Origin: Pseudomonadota bacterium
GTDB taxonomy: Bacteria; Desulfobacterota; Anaeroferrophillalia; Anaeroferrophillales; Anaeroferrophillaceae
Length of the DNA stretch: 7,592 nt
Direction: 5' to 3'
Assembly (NCBI GenBank): GCA_011042595.1
Contig: DQWO01000290.1
Location: 1-7,592 of the forward strand
Made by a program: the position numbers and the translations under genes
The notes under the pieces: model-generated
Database searches by the model: none
What the model was told of the DNA's origin: nothing
What the model saw: the letters and a program-made list of their open reading frames with translations, nothing else
Part shown: positions 1 through 7,187 of the stretch, piece by piece
How positions within the stretch are numbered: the stretch's first letter is position 1
Layout of the letters: each line of letters starts with the position of its first letter

Positions 1-915
1 CAGACCTTCTTCCGGCTTGAGCACCAGACCCAGATCACAGAAATTCGAGCCCCGAACGGCCGCCACCGTCGGCAATATTCCCGCCGGCAACAACCTGACA
101 AAAGGCTCATGGCCATAACAACTTTCATAGAGCGACATAAGTTCATCCACTTGGCATTTTTTGGCCAGCGGCACATAGATAGTTGACAGGATCCCCCGGT
201 TCATGGGCACCAGATGGGGGACAAACAGTATCCGGCAAGGAATCGCAGCCACCCGGCTGACCTGCTCCTTGATTTCCGGCTGGTGACGGTGGGCCCCGAC
301 CTTATAGGCTTTGAATGACTCATTCACTTCACCATACAGGGTCGCGGTAGAAGCTGTCCGGCCGGCACCGCTGGCCCCGGATTTGGCATCAATGATCACT
401 GGTTGTTTCGCCTCCACCAGCCCCTGGCGGAAAAGCGGAGTCAAAGCCAGAATAGCCCCGGTGGGATAGCAACCGGGATTACCGACAATCATGGCCTGAC
501 GAATATCCTCCCGATACAGCTCAGGCAAACCATATACCGCCTTTGCCAACAAATCTTTCCGACTATGTTCCTGATACCAGGATTCATACAGAGCGGCATC
601 GCTAAAGCGGTAATCAGCACTGAGATCAATTACCTTTTTTCCCGCTTCATGAAAGCCGGCAACCACTTCAATCGCCGTTTTATGGGGCAAGGCGGTAAAC
701 ACCAGATCAACCTGCTCCACCATTGCCGCCAATTCATAGGAAGAAAAAGAAAGTCCGCATATGGCCCTTAATGACGGAAATACTTCATCAACCCTCTGAC
801 CGGCATATTGCCGGGAAGTCACCACGGTCAATGCAACTTCAGGATGACGGGAGAGAATTCTGATCAGTTCAACCCCCGTATAGCCACTTCCACCGACAAT
901 TCCCACACGAATCAT
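1..915 (-). CDS. argC: N-acetyl-gamma-glutamyl-phosphate reductase (ArgC), C-terminus cut by window edge
   Basis: Cytoplasmic NADPH-dependent enzyme of arginine biosynthesis that reduces N-acetylglutamyl phosphate to the semialdehyde. I translated the minus strand from the ATG at 915; it stays open for 305 codons to base 1. Visible signatures are the N-terminal nucleotide-binding loop GGSGYTG (residues 8-14), the catalytic cysteine in NPGCYPTG (Cys149), KSGASGAGR (178-186) and the histidine motif GAHRHQPEI (His209/His211). The family is usually about 345 residues, so roughly 40 C-terminal residues lie outside the window. The start is supported by AGAAGGTG just upstream (about 921-928). It lies downstream of rplM-rpsI in the same direction, but a terminator at 963-993 separates it from rpsI. 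I see no convincing promoter between terminator and start, so read-through or a weak promoter must supply it. Identity is near certain. Confidence 0.95.
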   Translation of the reverse strand, partial: MIRVGIVGGSGYTGVELIRILSRHPEVALTVVTSRQYAGQRVDEVFPSLRAICGLSFSSYELAAMVEQVDLVFTALPHKTAIEVVAGFHEAGKKVIDLSADYRFSDAALYESWYQEHSRKDLLAKAVYGLPELYREDIRQAMIVGNPGCYPTGAILALTPLFRQGLVEAKQPVIIDAKSGASGAGRTASTATLYGEVNESFKAYKVGAHRHQPEIKEQVSRVAAIPCRILFVPHLVPMNRGILSTIYVPLAKKCQVDELMSLYESCYGHEPFVRLLPAGILPTVAAVRGSNFCDLGLVLKPEEGL

Positions 916-962
916 TTTCACACCTTCTTGTATATTGATACTAAGAATACCCAAGGCATCCT

Positions 963-993
963 AAAAAAAAAGGAGGCCCCTAAGGACCTCCTT
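963..993 (-). terminator. Rho-independent terminator after rpsI
   Basis: Read on the minus strand, AAGGAGG (993-987) pairs with CCTCCTT (976-970) around a 10-base loop that can itself pair GG with CC, and the stem is followed by a run of Ts (971-963 as As on the plus strand). It lies 75 bases past the rpsI stop and 47 bases before the argC start. It should end most rplM-rpsI transcripts and set argC at a lower or separately controlled level. Confidence 0.85.
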
Positions 994-1067
994 AACATTA
1001 TTGTGAAAAAACCGCAATATGAGCTGGCAAACACAGCACATAGCGCCAATGCTTACCAAACAGGCTC

Positions 1068-1460
1068 TTAACGCTTGGAAAACTGGAAACGAGCCCGGGC
1101 GCCACGCTGCCCGTATTTTTTCCGTTCCTTGATCCGGGAATCACGGGTGATAAACCCGGCTTTTTTCAAAACCGGACGAAGATCAGGATTATATTCCAAT
1201 AAGGCCTTGGTAATGCCATGTTTTACCGCCCCAGCCTGACCGGTAACCCCGCCACCAGCGACAGTAACCATAACATCAAACTTATTGTTCATCTCCGTCA
1301 ACTGCATTGGCTGATGTACCAATTTACGGGCCATCTCCACCGAAAAATATTCATCCATCGGTTTTCTATTCACCGAAATCGATCCTGAACCTTCTTTTAG
1401 CCAAACACGGGCAATGGCTGACTTCCTTTTTCCGGTTGCGTAATAGCGTTTCGTTCCCAT
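1068..1460 (-). CDS. rpsI: 30S ribosomal protein S9 (uS9)
   Basis: A 130-residue structural protein of the small ribosomal subunit. The N-terminus carries the family pattern [16 protein letters not shown], the centre has the glycine-rich [17 protein letters not shown] (residues about 67-83), and the C-terminus has the basic stretch [17 protein letters not shown] ending in FQFSKR; the conserved C-terminal SKR tail reaches the P-site tRNA in the ribosome. Length is typical. It follows rplM after a 69-base gap with no terminator, the classic L13-S9 pair. The ribosome-binding site is unusual: only a weak AGGT lies 10 bases before the ATG (1471-1474), while the better TAAGGAAAGT (1481-1490) is about 20 bases away. 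No alternative start lies nearer to it, so the annotated ATG at 1460 stands. Confidence 0.98.
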   Translation of the reverse strand: MGTKRYYATGKRKSAIARVWLKEGSGSISVNRKPMDEYFSVEMARKLVHQPMQLTEMNNKFDVMVTVAGGGVTGQAGAVKHGITKALLEYNPDLRPVLKKAGFITRDSRIKERKKYGQRGARARFQFSKR

Positions 1461-1529
1461 ATTTTTATTAACCTATGCTAACTTTCCTTAAAATAAATCA
1501 TCCCGCAAAAACCATGGACGCCGCAGCCA

Positions 1530-1961
1530 CTATCCCTCAGTTCTGCTGACGGGTTGCTGGGACGCATGGGGATGGTTATTACCCGCATACACTTTGAGTT
1601 TTTTATATATTTTCCGTCCCAGACGGTTTTTAGGCAACATCCCTTTGACCGCCAGGCGAATTATCTCTTCCGGTTTCTTTTCATGCAGTTTTTCAGCCGA
1701 AATCGATTTAATTCCTCCGGGATAGCCGGTATGGTGATGGTACATCTTGTCAGCCCATTTATTGCCGGTCAACTTGATGTTTCGGGCATTAACTACCACC
1801 ACAAAATCACCGGTATCCACATGAGGGGTATAAATCGGCTTATTTTTGCCCCGCAGGATATCCGCGATCTCCGTCGCCAGGCGACCTAGAACTTTACCAT
1901 CAGCATCAATCAAATGCCAGGCACGTTCCATATCTTCATTTTTTGCCATAAAGGTCTTCAT
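1530..1961 (-). CDS. rplM: 50S ribosomal protein L13 (uL13)
   Basis: A 143-residue early-assembling protein of the large ribosomal subunit. Diagnostic stretches are [16 protein letters not shown] (residues 15-30), the near-invariant [16 protein letters not shown] (44-59), the central [12 protein letters not shown], and [19 protein letters not shown] followed by the conserved HPHASQQP near the C-terminus. Length matches the family. The start ATG at 1961 is preceded at good distance by GGAGAAG (about 1966-1972). It is the first gene of an rplM-rpsI unit, with its own promoter at 2037-2065. An overlapping ATG four bases upstream (1965) is in another frame, directly against the Shine-Dalgarno sequence, and gives only nine codons, so it is not the start. 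Confidence 0.98.
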   Translation of the reverse strand: MKTFMAKNEDMERAWHLIDADGKVLGRLATEIADILRGKNKPIYTPHVDTGDFVVVVNARNIKLTGNKWADKMYHHHTGYPGGIKSISAEKLHEKKPEEIIRLAVKGMLPKNRLGRKIYKKLKVYAGNNHPHASQQPVSRTEG

Positions 1962-2004
1962 TCATCTTCTCCACTTAAGACACAACCCACCGTCGCCCTG
2001 CCAT

Positions 2005-2022
2005 CATTGCCAGCCAGCAACG
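2005..2022 (-). promoter_or_regulatory. Small hairpin in the rplM leader (possible regulatory element)
   Basis: On the minus strand CGTTGC (2022-2017) and GCAATG (2010-2005) form six pairs, one of them G-U, around the six-base loop TGGCTG. It falls just after the predicted transcription start, within the roughly 70-base rplM leader. L13 leaders are autoregulatory in some bacteria, but I cannot match this hairpin to a known L13 leader motif. It may be chance pairing. Confidence 0.25.
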
Positions 2023-2036
2023 CCAAAGAGGGACGA

Positions 2037-2065
2037 TATCTAATATAATCATTTTGATTTGTCAA
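2037..2065 (-). promoter_or_regulatory. Probable sigma-70 promoter of rplM-rpsI
   Basis: The minus strand has a perfect -35 box TTGACA (2065-2060), a 17-base AT-rich spacer and a modest -10 box TAGATA (2042-2037). Transcription would begin near 2030 and give a leader of about 70 bases before rplM. The site lies between the terminator of the kinase gene and rplM, which is where a new ribosomal-protein promoter is expected. The -35 is strong; the -10 matches only three of six consensus bases. Confidence 0.6.
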
Positions 2066-2144
2066 GTTTTTTCTCGATTTTTTACTTGGAGATATCAAAG
2101 ATATACCGGCAGATGAGTGTAAATATTCGGCTTGCATAAAAAGT

Positions 2145-2176
2145 AAAAAAAGGGCGGAGGCGATAACTTCCGCCTT
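2145..2176 (-). terminator. Rho-independent terminator after the sensor kinase gene
   Basis: On the minus strand AAGGCGGA (2176-2169) pairs with TCCGCC plus TT after one bulged C (2158-2150), with a ten-base loop, and is followed by a T tract (plus-strand As 2145-2151). It begins 30 bases past the kinase stop and separates the bioB-bioF-kinase unit from the rplM promoter. The rest of the 244-base gap 1962-2205 holds only the rplM promoter and leader. Confidence 0.85.
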
Positions 2177-2205
2177 CAGTGCATCTATTACCCCGATTAA
2201 CACAG

Positions 2206-4881
2206 TCATCCAGTTATGGCGGGTAGTAATATTCTAACCGTTGTCCCTTGATCTGGAATACTTTCAACGGTAAGAGCCCCGTGATGGGCCCGCATTATGC
2301 CCACAGTCAAAGCTAAACCTAAACCACGGCCAACAAACTTGGTGGTGAAGAAGGGCTCAAAAATTTTGGGCAGATCTTCTATGTCGATGCCGTTTCCGGT
2401 ATCACGGATCTGACAAAATGAGTAAAGCCCATCTTCCAAATCATCACTCTGGAAAGCTATGGAAAAAGAACTCGTTTTATATTTTTCGGTACCAAATGAT
2501 ATTTCGATTGTTCCTGTCGCCCCTTCCAAAGATTCAATGGCATTGGTAAGTACAACATCAACCACCTCCTTCATCTGTAGACGATCCATTAAACAGTACA
2601 GTGGTTCGGGCGGCGACGTAAATTTCAGAGAAATTGAAGGCAAAAACTGGCTCTTCAGTTCCATAATGCTATTTCTGGCAAGATCCACAAAGTTTATTGT
2701 ACTGAGCTTTAGGACCCGTTGGCCGACATAGGTCAGCATCATGGAGCCAATCTGAGAAGCTTTCCTTGCCACCTGTAAGGCATCAGAGACATTCTTACTT
2801 TCCGGTAAATCGGCAGCAATAGTCATCTCCAAAAGTTCCAGGTTACCCAATACCGCCGTCATGGAATTATTGAACCGATGGGCGATGGCTCCAGCCATGG
2901 TCTTAAGACTTGCCAAACGTTTCAATTCCTCTTGTTGCCGGCGTATTTTTATTTTTTGTGCCTCTTGTCCTTTCAGCTCGGTGATGTCTTGCACGATACC
3001 GATGGAACGGATAACAGAACCTGTCGCGTCTCGATAATGCTCACACTTTTCGTAGACATAGCGGACTTCGCCAGTGTTTTGACGAATTATACGATGCTCG
3101 ATTTCGTAGCCACCTATTCCCTTTCCCAAGGAATCAGAATAGGCACTATTGACCATGGTACGATCCTCCGGGTGAATCATTTCGAGAAAGGCCTCATAAG
3201 TAACCTTGAATTCTTGCGGCTTCAGACCTAAAATTCGATAGACCTCATCAGACCAAGTCAACAGATTATTCCGCCTGTCAAGCTGCCAACTTCCTATGTG
3301 TGCAATATCTTGGGACTTAGCTAATAGATTCTTGCTCTCTTCCAGCACTTCTTCAGCTTGTTTGCGCTTGGTTATATCATCATAGACAGCTACGATCTCA
3401 TCGGAAGGGAGTTTGTAGACATAGTTTTCGACCCATAACTCTATTCTTTGATCTTTATAGAGTGCGGAGGGATGGTTTTCAGCTACACCAGTCTGCCATA
3501 CCCTTTGAAACACTTCAAATAGACCCATCTCCACAATATTTGGAAACACCCTCCGAACACTTTTACCAAGGACGTCTTGTTTTTGTAGCTTGCTGCTTCT
3601 AAGGCCAGCCGGATTGAGGTCTAGGAAAATAAAATCATTACCATTTTCAATAGCTTTATAAATGGCAATACAGCTGTTTATATTATTAAATGTTTCCCGA
3701 AAACGAATTTCCTGGTTTGCAAGTTCGTTGGTACGTTCTCGTACAATCCGTTTCAGGCGGTAGTTAAAGTAAATCAGCATCGTTATTCCAGACAGGACAA
3801 ACAAAACGATTACTATCCACATTAACCTGTAAAAACGGGTAAGGTCAGGTTCAGGATTTGGATTGTAGACAAAAGAGTCAAGGCTATAGTTAGGCTCAGC
3901 CATACCTAAATGCACATAGGTCTCAGCCATATAACGCCAGCGTCCGGGATTCATGTGGCCGATCTCAATCAGATCAGGCAAGATGAGTGGGCGCATGGCA
4001 TCGGCCTCAAATCGAAGGTGGTCAATACTCTTGGCAACCTCATACTTATCTTTAAGCAGATCAATTATCTCATCGGGGTGGGCCATGGCATATTTCCAAC
4101 CTCGCAATGAGGCTAAGCGAAATTTCTTCACCTGATTCGGGAGGGTGTTTAGTTTTTGCTCGGACGTAAAGAGTGTATCTCCATAAAAATCAATCCCATA
4201 AGTAACAGGTTTGATAACTGTTGCAGGAATATTTCGTTGTTTTAGATAGTATGGCTCGTTAGTTACATAAGCATTAAAGACATCGGTTTTCCCCTCTAGC
4301 AGATCATTAATCTCGAAACTGCTAGGGATAATCTCAACCTGATCCGGTGCGATTCCTTCGTTGCGAAATACGGCCATATATTCGGCTGCATCATTCCCCG
4401 GTAACAACATGACTTTTCGACCTATCATATCTTGAGGGGTGTTAATCTTGGAGTCTTTTTTTGCCAGGAAAACAATGGCTGAATGTTGAAATACAGCGGC
4501 AAGAGCTACGAGGGGCTCACCATGCAACCTATGGAGCAATAATTCGGAACGAGCTACACCATAATCAGCTCGACCGGCAAGAACTTCATCAATCGAGCGC
4601 CGGGTAGGACTTCCACTTTTTACGGTCACATTGAATCCGGCATCTTTATAATAATTCTGATCGATGGCAGCGTAATATCCAGCAAATTGAAATTGATGGT
4701 GCCAGGGTAACTGAAGAGTGATTTGAACGAGATTGTTTTTTTTACCCAGTTGTTGAGCTCTTCCCGGTTGGGACAAAGCGACGGTTGAACATATTGTCAT
4801 CACTATAATCAGAAAATAGCGTCCAGTCTGCCCAGAAAAAACCCTGTGAAGTAGCTTGGCTAATGATCTGGTGAAATTCAT
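2206..4881 (-). CDS. Membrane sensor histidine kinase with NMT1/THI5-like periplasmic domain and two PAS domains
   Basis: An 891-residue two-component sensor. Order of parts: an N-terminal signal/anchor (hydrophobic core about residues 22-36, possible cleavage after GRAQ near 43); a periplasmic substrate-binding domain of NMT1/THI5 type (about 52-330), recognisable by FQFAGYYAAIDQNYYKDAGF; one membrane span (about 351-372); a first PAS (about 392-505, ending VYDDITKRKQAEE); a second PAS (about 522-638, ending IVQDITELK); and the kinase core. In the core, His668 in AIAHRFNN is the phospho-acceptor, Asn780 is the N-box, DTGNGI (827-832) the G1 box, FEPFFTTK the F box and GRGLGLAL the G2 box, so it looks catalytically complete. 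There is no receiver domain and no partner regulator in the window. Its ATG overlaps the bioF stop as ATGA (4878-4881), with AAAGGA six bases upstream, implying coupled translation. The ligand is unknown; THI5 relatives bind thiamin pyrimidine precursors, but this sensor family is broad. Sampled lines are more AT-rich than bioF and bioB. Confidence 0.93.
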   Translation of the reverse strand: MNFTRSLAKLLHRVFSGQTGRYFLIIVMTICSTVALSQPGRAQQLGKKNNLVQITLQLPWHHQFQFAGYYAAIDQNYYKDAGFNVTVKSGSPTRRSIDEVLAGRADYGVARSELLLHRLHGEPLVALAAVFQHSAIVFLAKKDSKINTPQDMIGRKVMLLPGNDAAEYMAVFRNEGIAPDQVEIIPSSFEINDLLEGKTDVFNAYVTNEPYYLKQRNIPATVIKPVTYGIDFYGDTLFTSEQKLNTLPNQVKKFRLASLRGWKYAMAHPDEIIDLLKDKYEVAKSIDHLRFEADAMRPLILPDLIEIGHMNPGRWRYMAETYVHLGMAEPNYSLDSFVYNPNPEPDLTRFYRLMWIVIVLFVLSGITMLIYFNYRLKRIVRERTNELANQEIRFRETFNNINSCIAIYKAIENGNDFIFLDLNPAGLRSSKLQKQDVLGKSVRRVFPNIVEMGLFEVFQRVWQTGVAENHPSALYKDQRIELWVENYVYKLPSDEIVAVYDDITKRKQAEEVLEESKNLLAKSQDIAHIGSWQLDRRNNLLTWSDEVYRILGLKPQEFKVTYEAFLEMIHPEDRTMVNSAYSDSLGKGIGGYEIEHRIIRQNTGEVRYVYEKCEHYRDATGSVIRSIGIVQDITELKGQEAQKIKIRRQQEELKRLASLKTMAGAIAHRFNNSMTAVLGNLELLEMTIAADLPESKNVSDALQVARKASQIGSMMLTYVGQRVLKLSTINFVDLARNSIMELKSQFLPSISLKFTSPPEPLYCLMDRLQMKEVVDVVLTNAIESLEGATGTIEISFGTEKYKTSSFSIAFQSDDLEDGLYSFCQIRDTGNGIDIEDLPKIFEPFFTTKFVGRGLGLALTVGIMRAHHGALTVESIPDQGTTVRILLPAITG

Positions 4882-6086
4882 GACAATCCTTTGTACGACG
4901 GCCAGGGGTTTTGGTGAAGTTGAGAAAAAACCGCCAGTATTTCATCCATTCTTGTCCCGCTGAGATCACGGGTTATGGTTATCCGTAAACGGGAGCTGCC
5001 AGGCTCCACCGTGGGCGGACGAATGCCCTGGATAAAAATCCCCGCTGCCAAAAATTCTTCACTGAGCTCCATGGCCCGTCCGGCATCGCCAACAATAACC
5101 GGAATAATCGGAGTCGGATCATCGGACACCTTAAAACCCATCTTCCGTAATGCCTGGCGGAAATACCCCACCTTTTGCCGCAATTCATCCACCAGTCCGG
5201 GCTCTTCCCGCAGTAATCGCACCGCCGCCAGGGAGGCTCCGAGAACCGCCGGCGGCAGAGCGGTAGTATAGATAAAACTGCGGCTCTTGTTAATCAGATA
5301 ATCCAAATATTCCCGACGACCGGCAACAAAGGCGCCACAACTGCCCATGGCTTTACCCAGAGTGCCCATGAGCAGGTCGATACTATCGGACGGCAGCTGA
5401 AAATGCGAGGCAGAACCACGACCTCCCTGACCAAGAACCCCGGTGGCATGGGCATCGTCAACCAGCAGCAGGGCATCATATTTTTTTGCCAGGGACGCAA
5501 TCTCCGGCAAAGGTGCCAGATCACCATCCATGCTGAAAACACTGTCGGTCACAATCAGGCTACGGTTAAAAGAATCGCCAAACCGCTGTAACAATTCTTC
5601 CAGATGAGTAACATCACTGTGGCGATAAATCTTCACCTCGGCCCGGCTTAAACGGCAGCCATCAACAATGCTGGCGTGATTCAGGACATCGCTGAAAATA
5701 ACATCTCCATCACCTACCACGGTGGAGAGAACGCCTAAGTTGGCCATATAACCGCAATTGTAAACCAGGGCACTTTCCGTTCCCTTAAAGGCGGCAAGTT
5801 CTTCCTCCAGTTGACGGTGCAGGGTCATGGTCCCGGAAATCAACCGGGAGGCCCCGGATGAACAACCATATTTCCGGGTCATCTCAACCGCCAGTTCTTT
5901 CAGTCGCGGATGATCAGCCAGACCCAGATAATTATTGGAGCAGAGAATCGTCATCGGCTGACCGGCCAGGGAGGTTTCACTCCGCTGGGGGCCGGTCACC
6001 GTTTTCAATTCCCGCCGCATACCCCGGGAATCCAGGGATACCAACTCTTCCCTGATCTGCAGCAAAGCAGTCTTGTCATCAGCCAT
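4878..6086 (-). CDS. bioF: 8-amino-7-oxononanoate synthase (BioF)
   Basis: Cytoplasmic PLP enzyme that condenses pimeloyl thioester with L-alanine to 8-amino-7-oxononanoate, the first ring-directed step of biotin synthesis. From the chosen start it is 402 residues, close to the family's 385-400. Visible motifs are CSNNYLGLADHP, the stacking His137 in LNHAS, VDDAHATGVLGQGGRG (Asp210 and His213 hold PLP) and TLGKAMG with Schiff-base Lys245. I chose the ATG at 6086 because it overlaps the bioB stop as ATGGCTGA and begins right before the usual N-terminal helix. An in-frame ATG at 6125 would add 13 residues, overlap bioB by 47 bases, and has GGAAG abutting it with no spacing. The close relative 2-amino-3-ketobutyrate CoA ligase is an alternative by fold, but the neighbouring bioB argues for BioF. 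Identity is very likely; the exact start is less sure. Confidence 0.93.
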   Translation of the reverse strand: MADDKTALLQIREELVSLDSRGMRRELKTVTGPQRSETSLAGQPMTILCSNNYLGLADHPRLKELAVEMTRKYGCSSGASRLISGTMTLHRQLEEELAAFKGTESALVYNCGYMANLGVLSTVVGDGDVIFSDVLNHASIVDGCRLSRAEVKIYRHSDVTHLEELLQRFGDSFNRSLIVTDSVFSMDGDLAPLPEIASLAKKYDALLLVDDAHATGVLGQGGRGSASHFQLPSDSIDLLMGTLGKAMGSCGAFVAGRREYLDYLINKSRSFIYTTALPPAVLGASLAAVRLLREEPGLVDELRQKVGYFRQALRKMGFKVSDDPTPIIPVIVGDAGRAMELSEEFLAAGIFIQGIRPPTVEPGSSRLRITITRDLSGTRMDEILAVFSQLHQNPWPSYKGLS

Positions 6087-7068
6087 CAATGCCACCCCCC
6101 CACTCTGCCAAAAGCCGCTGATCATCTTCCCACTGGCGGCCGCTGGTGGTCAGGTAATTCCCCACCATCATGCCATTAGCCCCGGCGGCAAACAACATCG
6201 CCTGGGCATCGGGGAAATTTCTTTCCCGGCCACCGCAGATACGGATATCGCGAGTCGGACAGACCAGGCGAAACATGGCTACCGTCAGCAGACAGGAAAA
6301 AGCTCCCGGCGCCGGCTGATCCCCCAAAGGAGTCCCGGCAACCGGCTGCAGAAAGTTCAAGGGGATGGAATCTACCTGCAGCTGCCTCAGAGTCAGGGCC
6401 AGTTCCACCCGCTGATCCCAGCTTTCACCCATGCCGATAATCCCGCCGCTGCAGACATACAGACCGGCTTCCCTGGCGGTTTTTACCGTTTCAACCGCCC
6501 GGTCATAGGTATGGGTGGTACAAATTTTCGGGAAATGACTCCTGGCAGTTTCCAGGTTGTGATGGTAATGATCCAGGCCATCGTCACGATAGGCGCGGGC
6601 GGTCTCCACATCCAGAAAACCCAGGGAAGCACAGGGACCCATGCCAAGTTTTTTAATGCCGACAATCATCTCCCTGATCCGCTGAATTTCATCGGCATCA
6701 GCAACTTTCGTCCCGCTGGTGACCACCGAGAAATGAGACACCCCGTGTTTTTCTGCCTGGGCGGCTGCCGCCAGCAGTTCATCCACTTCAACCAGAGGAA
6801 AGGTTTCAACCGCCGTCTGATAATGAGATGATTGGGCGCAATAGGAACAATTTTCCGGACATTTGCCGGATTTGGCGTTGGCAATGGCACACAGGACAAT
6901 CTTTGGACCGCAAAAATGGCGGCGCAGTTGATCGGTTAAAGGCAATAAAGCAAAGAATTCTTCACGACTGAGTGAACCAAGAGCAAGGGCCAGCTCTTCA
7001 CCTATCCCCTCACCGGAATTTTTTATTTCCGGCAGCAGGCTGCTAATGGTTTCAATAATAGCTGACAT
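6079..7068 (-). CDS. bioB: Biotin synthase (BioB), radical SAM enzyme with non-classical auxiliary cluster site
   Basis: Converts dethiobiotin to biotin by radical sulfur insertion in the cytoplasm. The 329-residue product has the radical-SAM motif CPENCSYC (Cys70, Cys74, Cys77) that binds the [4Fe-4S] cluster, then HYHHNLETA, the second-cluster cysteines at GPCASLG (Cys146) and VCSGGIIGMGE (Cys206), PLNFLQPVAGTPL, and RICGGRERN with Arg276. By alignment to E. coli BioB from memory, the first auxiliary-cluster cysteine (Cys97 there) is Ser114 here (HFSVVTSG), and an extra Cys278 lies two residues after the conserved Arg. Such a form may carry a different auxiliary cluster. The start at 7068 has AAAGGA at suitable distance. 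It is the first gene of the bioB-bioF-kinase unit and overlaps bioF by eight bases. Confidence 0.96.
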   Translation of the reverse strand: MSAIIETISSLLPEIKNSGEGIGEELALALGSLSREEFFALLPLTDQLRRHFCGPKIVLCAIANAKSGKCPENCSYCAQSSHYQTAVETFPLVEVDELLAAAAQAEKHGVSHFSVVTSGTKVADADEIQRIREMIVGIKKLGMGPCASLGFLDVETARAYRDDGLDHYHHNLETARSHFPKICTTHTYDRAVETVKTAREAGLYVCSGGIIGMGESWDQRVELALTLRQLQVDSIPLNFLQPVAGTPLGDQPAPGAFSCLLTVAMFRLVCPTRDIRICGGRERNFPDAQAMLFAAGANGMMVGNYLTTSGRQWEDDQRLLAEWGGGIDG

Positions 7069-7093
7069 CTTTTTCCTTTATAATTTGCAGAAC

Positions 7094-7111
7094 ATGATAC
7101 AAAACCATCAT
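7094..7111. repeat. Short inverted repeat in the bioB leader (possible operator)
   Basis: ATGAT (7094-7098) and ATCAT (7107-7111) are inverted around eight bases. The site lies in the bioB leader, about 26 to 43 bases before the bioB start. Arms of five bases are short enough to be chance, so this is only a candidate protein-binding site. Confidence 0.2.
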
Positions 7112-7121
7112 TATTTTATCC

Positions 7122-7149
7122 TTGTTTTTCCTACCACGCATGATATTTT
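7122..7149 (+). promoter_or_regulatory. Candidate promoter of the rlmE-type gene
   Basis: On the plus strand TTGTTT (7122-7127), a 16-base spacer and TATTTT (7144-7149) resemble sigma-70 boxes. Transcription would begin near 7156 and give a leader of about 30 bases. It overlaps the divergent bioB promoter candidates, so the two directions may compete for polymerase within the 119-base gap. Confidence 0.35.
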
Positions 7150-7169
7150 ACTGTCAAACTGATAATCAA
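7140..7169 (-). promoter_or_regulatory. Candidate bioB operon promoter
   Basis: On the minus strand TTGATT (7169-7164), an 18-base spacer and TATCAT (7145-7140) could serve as -35 and -10. A perfect TTGACA (7157-7152) lies inside the spacer but has only TAGGAA 18 bases further on. Either could start the bioB transcript with a leader of about 60 bases. The choice between them is not decidable by eye. No BirA-type operator (TTGTAAACC with its inverted partner) is apparent. Confidence 0.35.
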
Positions 7170-7187
7170 AAACCACCAGGAACGGCC

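Noticed and set aside
1936..1965. Nine-codon upstream open frame overlapping the rplM start
   Set aside because: Its ATG directly abuts the Shine-Dalgarno sequence, leaving no spacing for initiation; the rplM ATG four bases later is properly placed.
1958..2209. Open frame of 83 codons between the kinase gene and rplM on the minus strand
   Set aside because: It runs through the kinase terminator, the rplM promoter and the rplM leader, overlaps the rplM start, and its product resembles no family I know.
6073..6831. Plus-strand open frame of 252 codons opposite bioB
   Set aside because: It is antisense to a clear bioB, with a low-complexity product (Gly, Gln, Pro, His rich) and no recognisable domain; a shadow of the coding strand.
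7069..7187. BirA operator upstream of bioB
   Set aside because: Stretches such as CTTGTTTTTCC and GGTTTTGTATC bear slight likeness to half-sites, but they lack the required inverted pairing and spacing.
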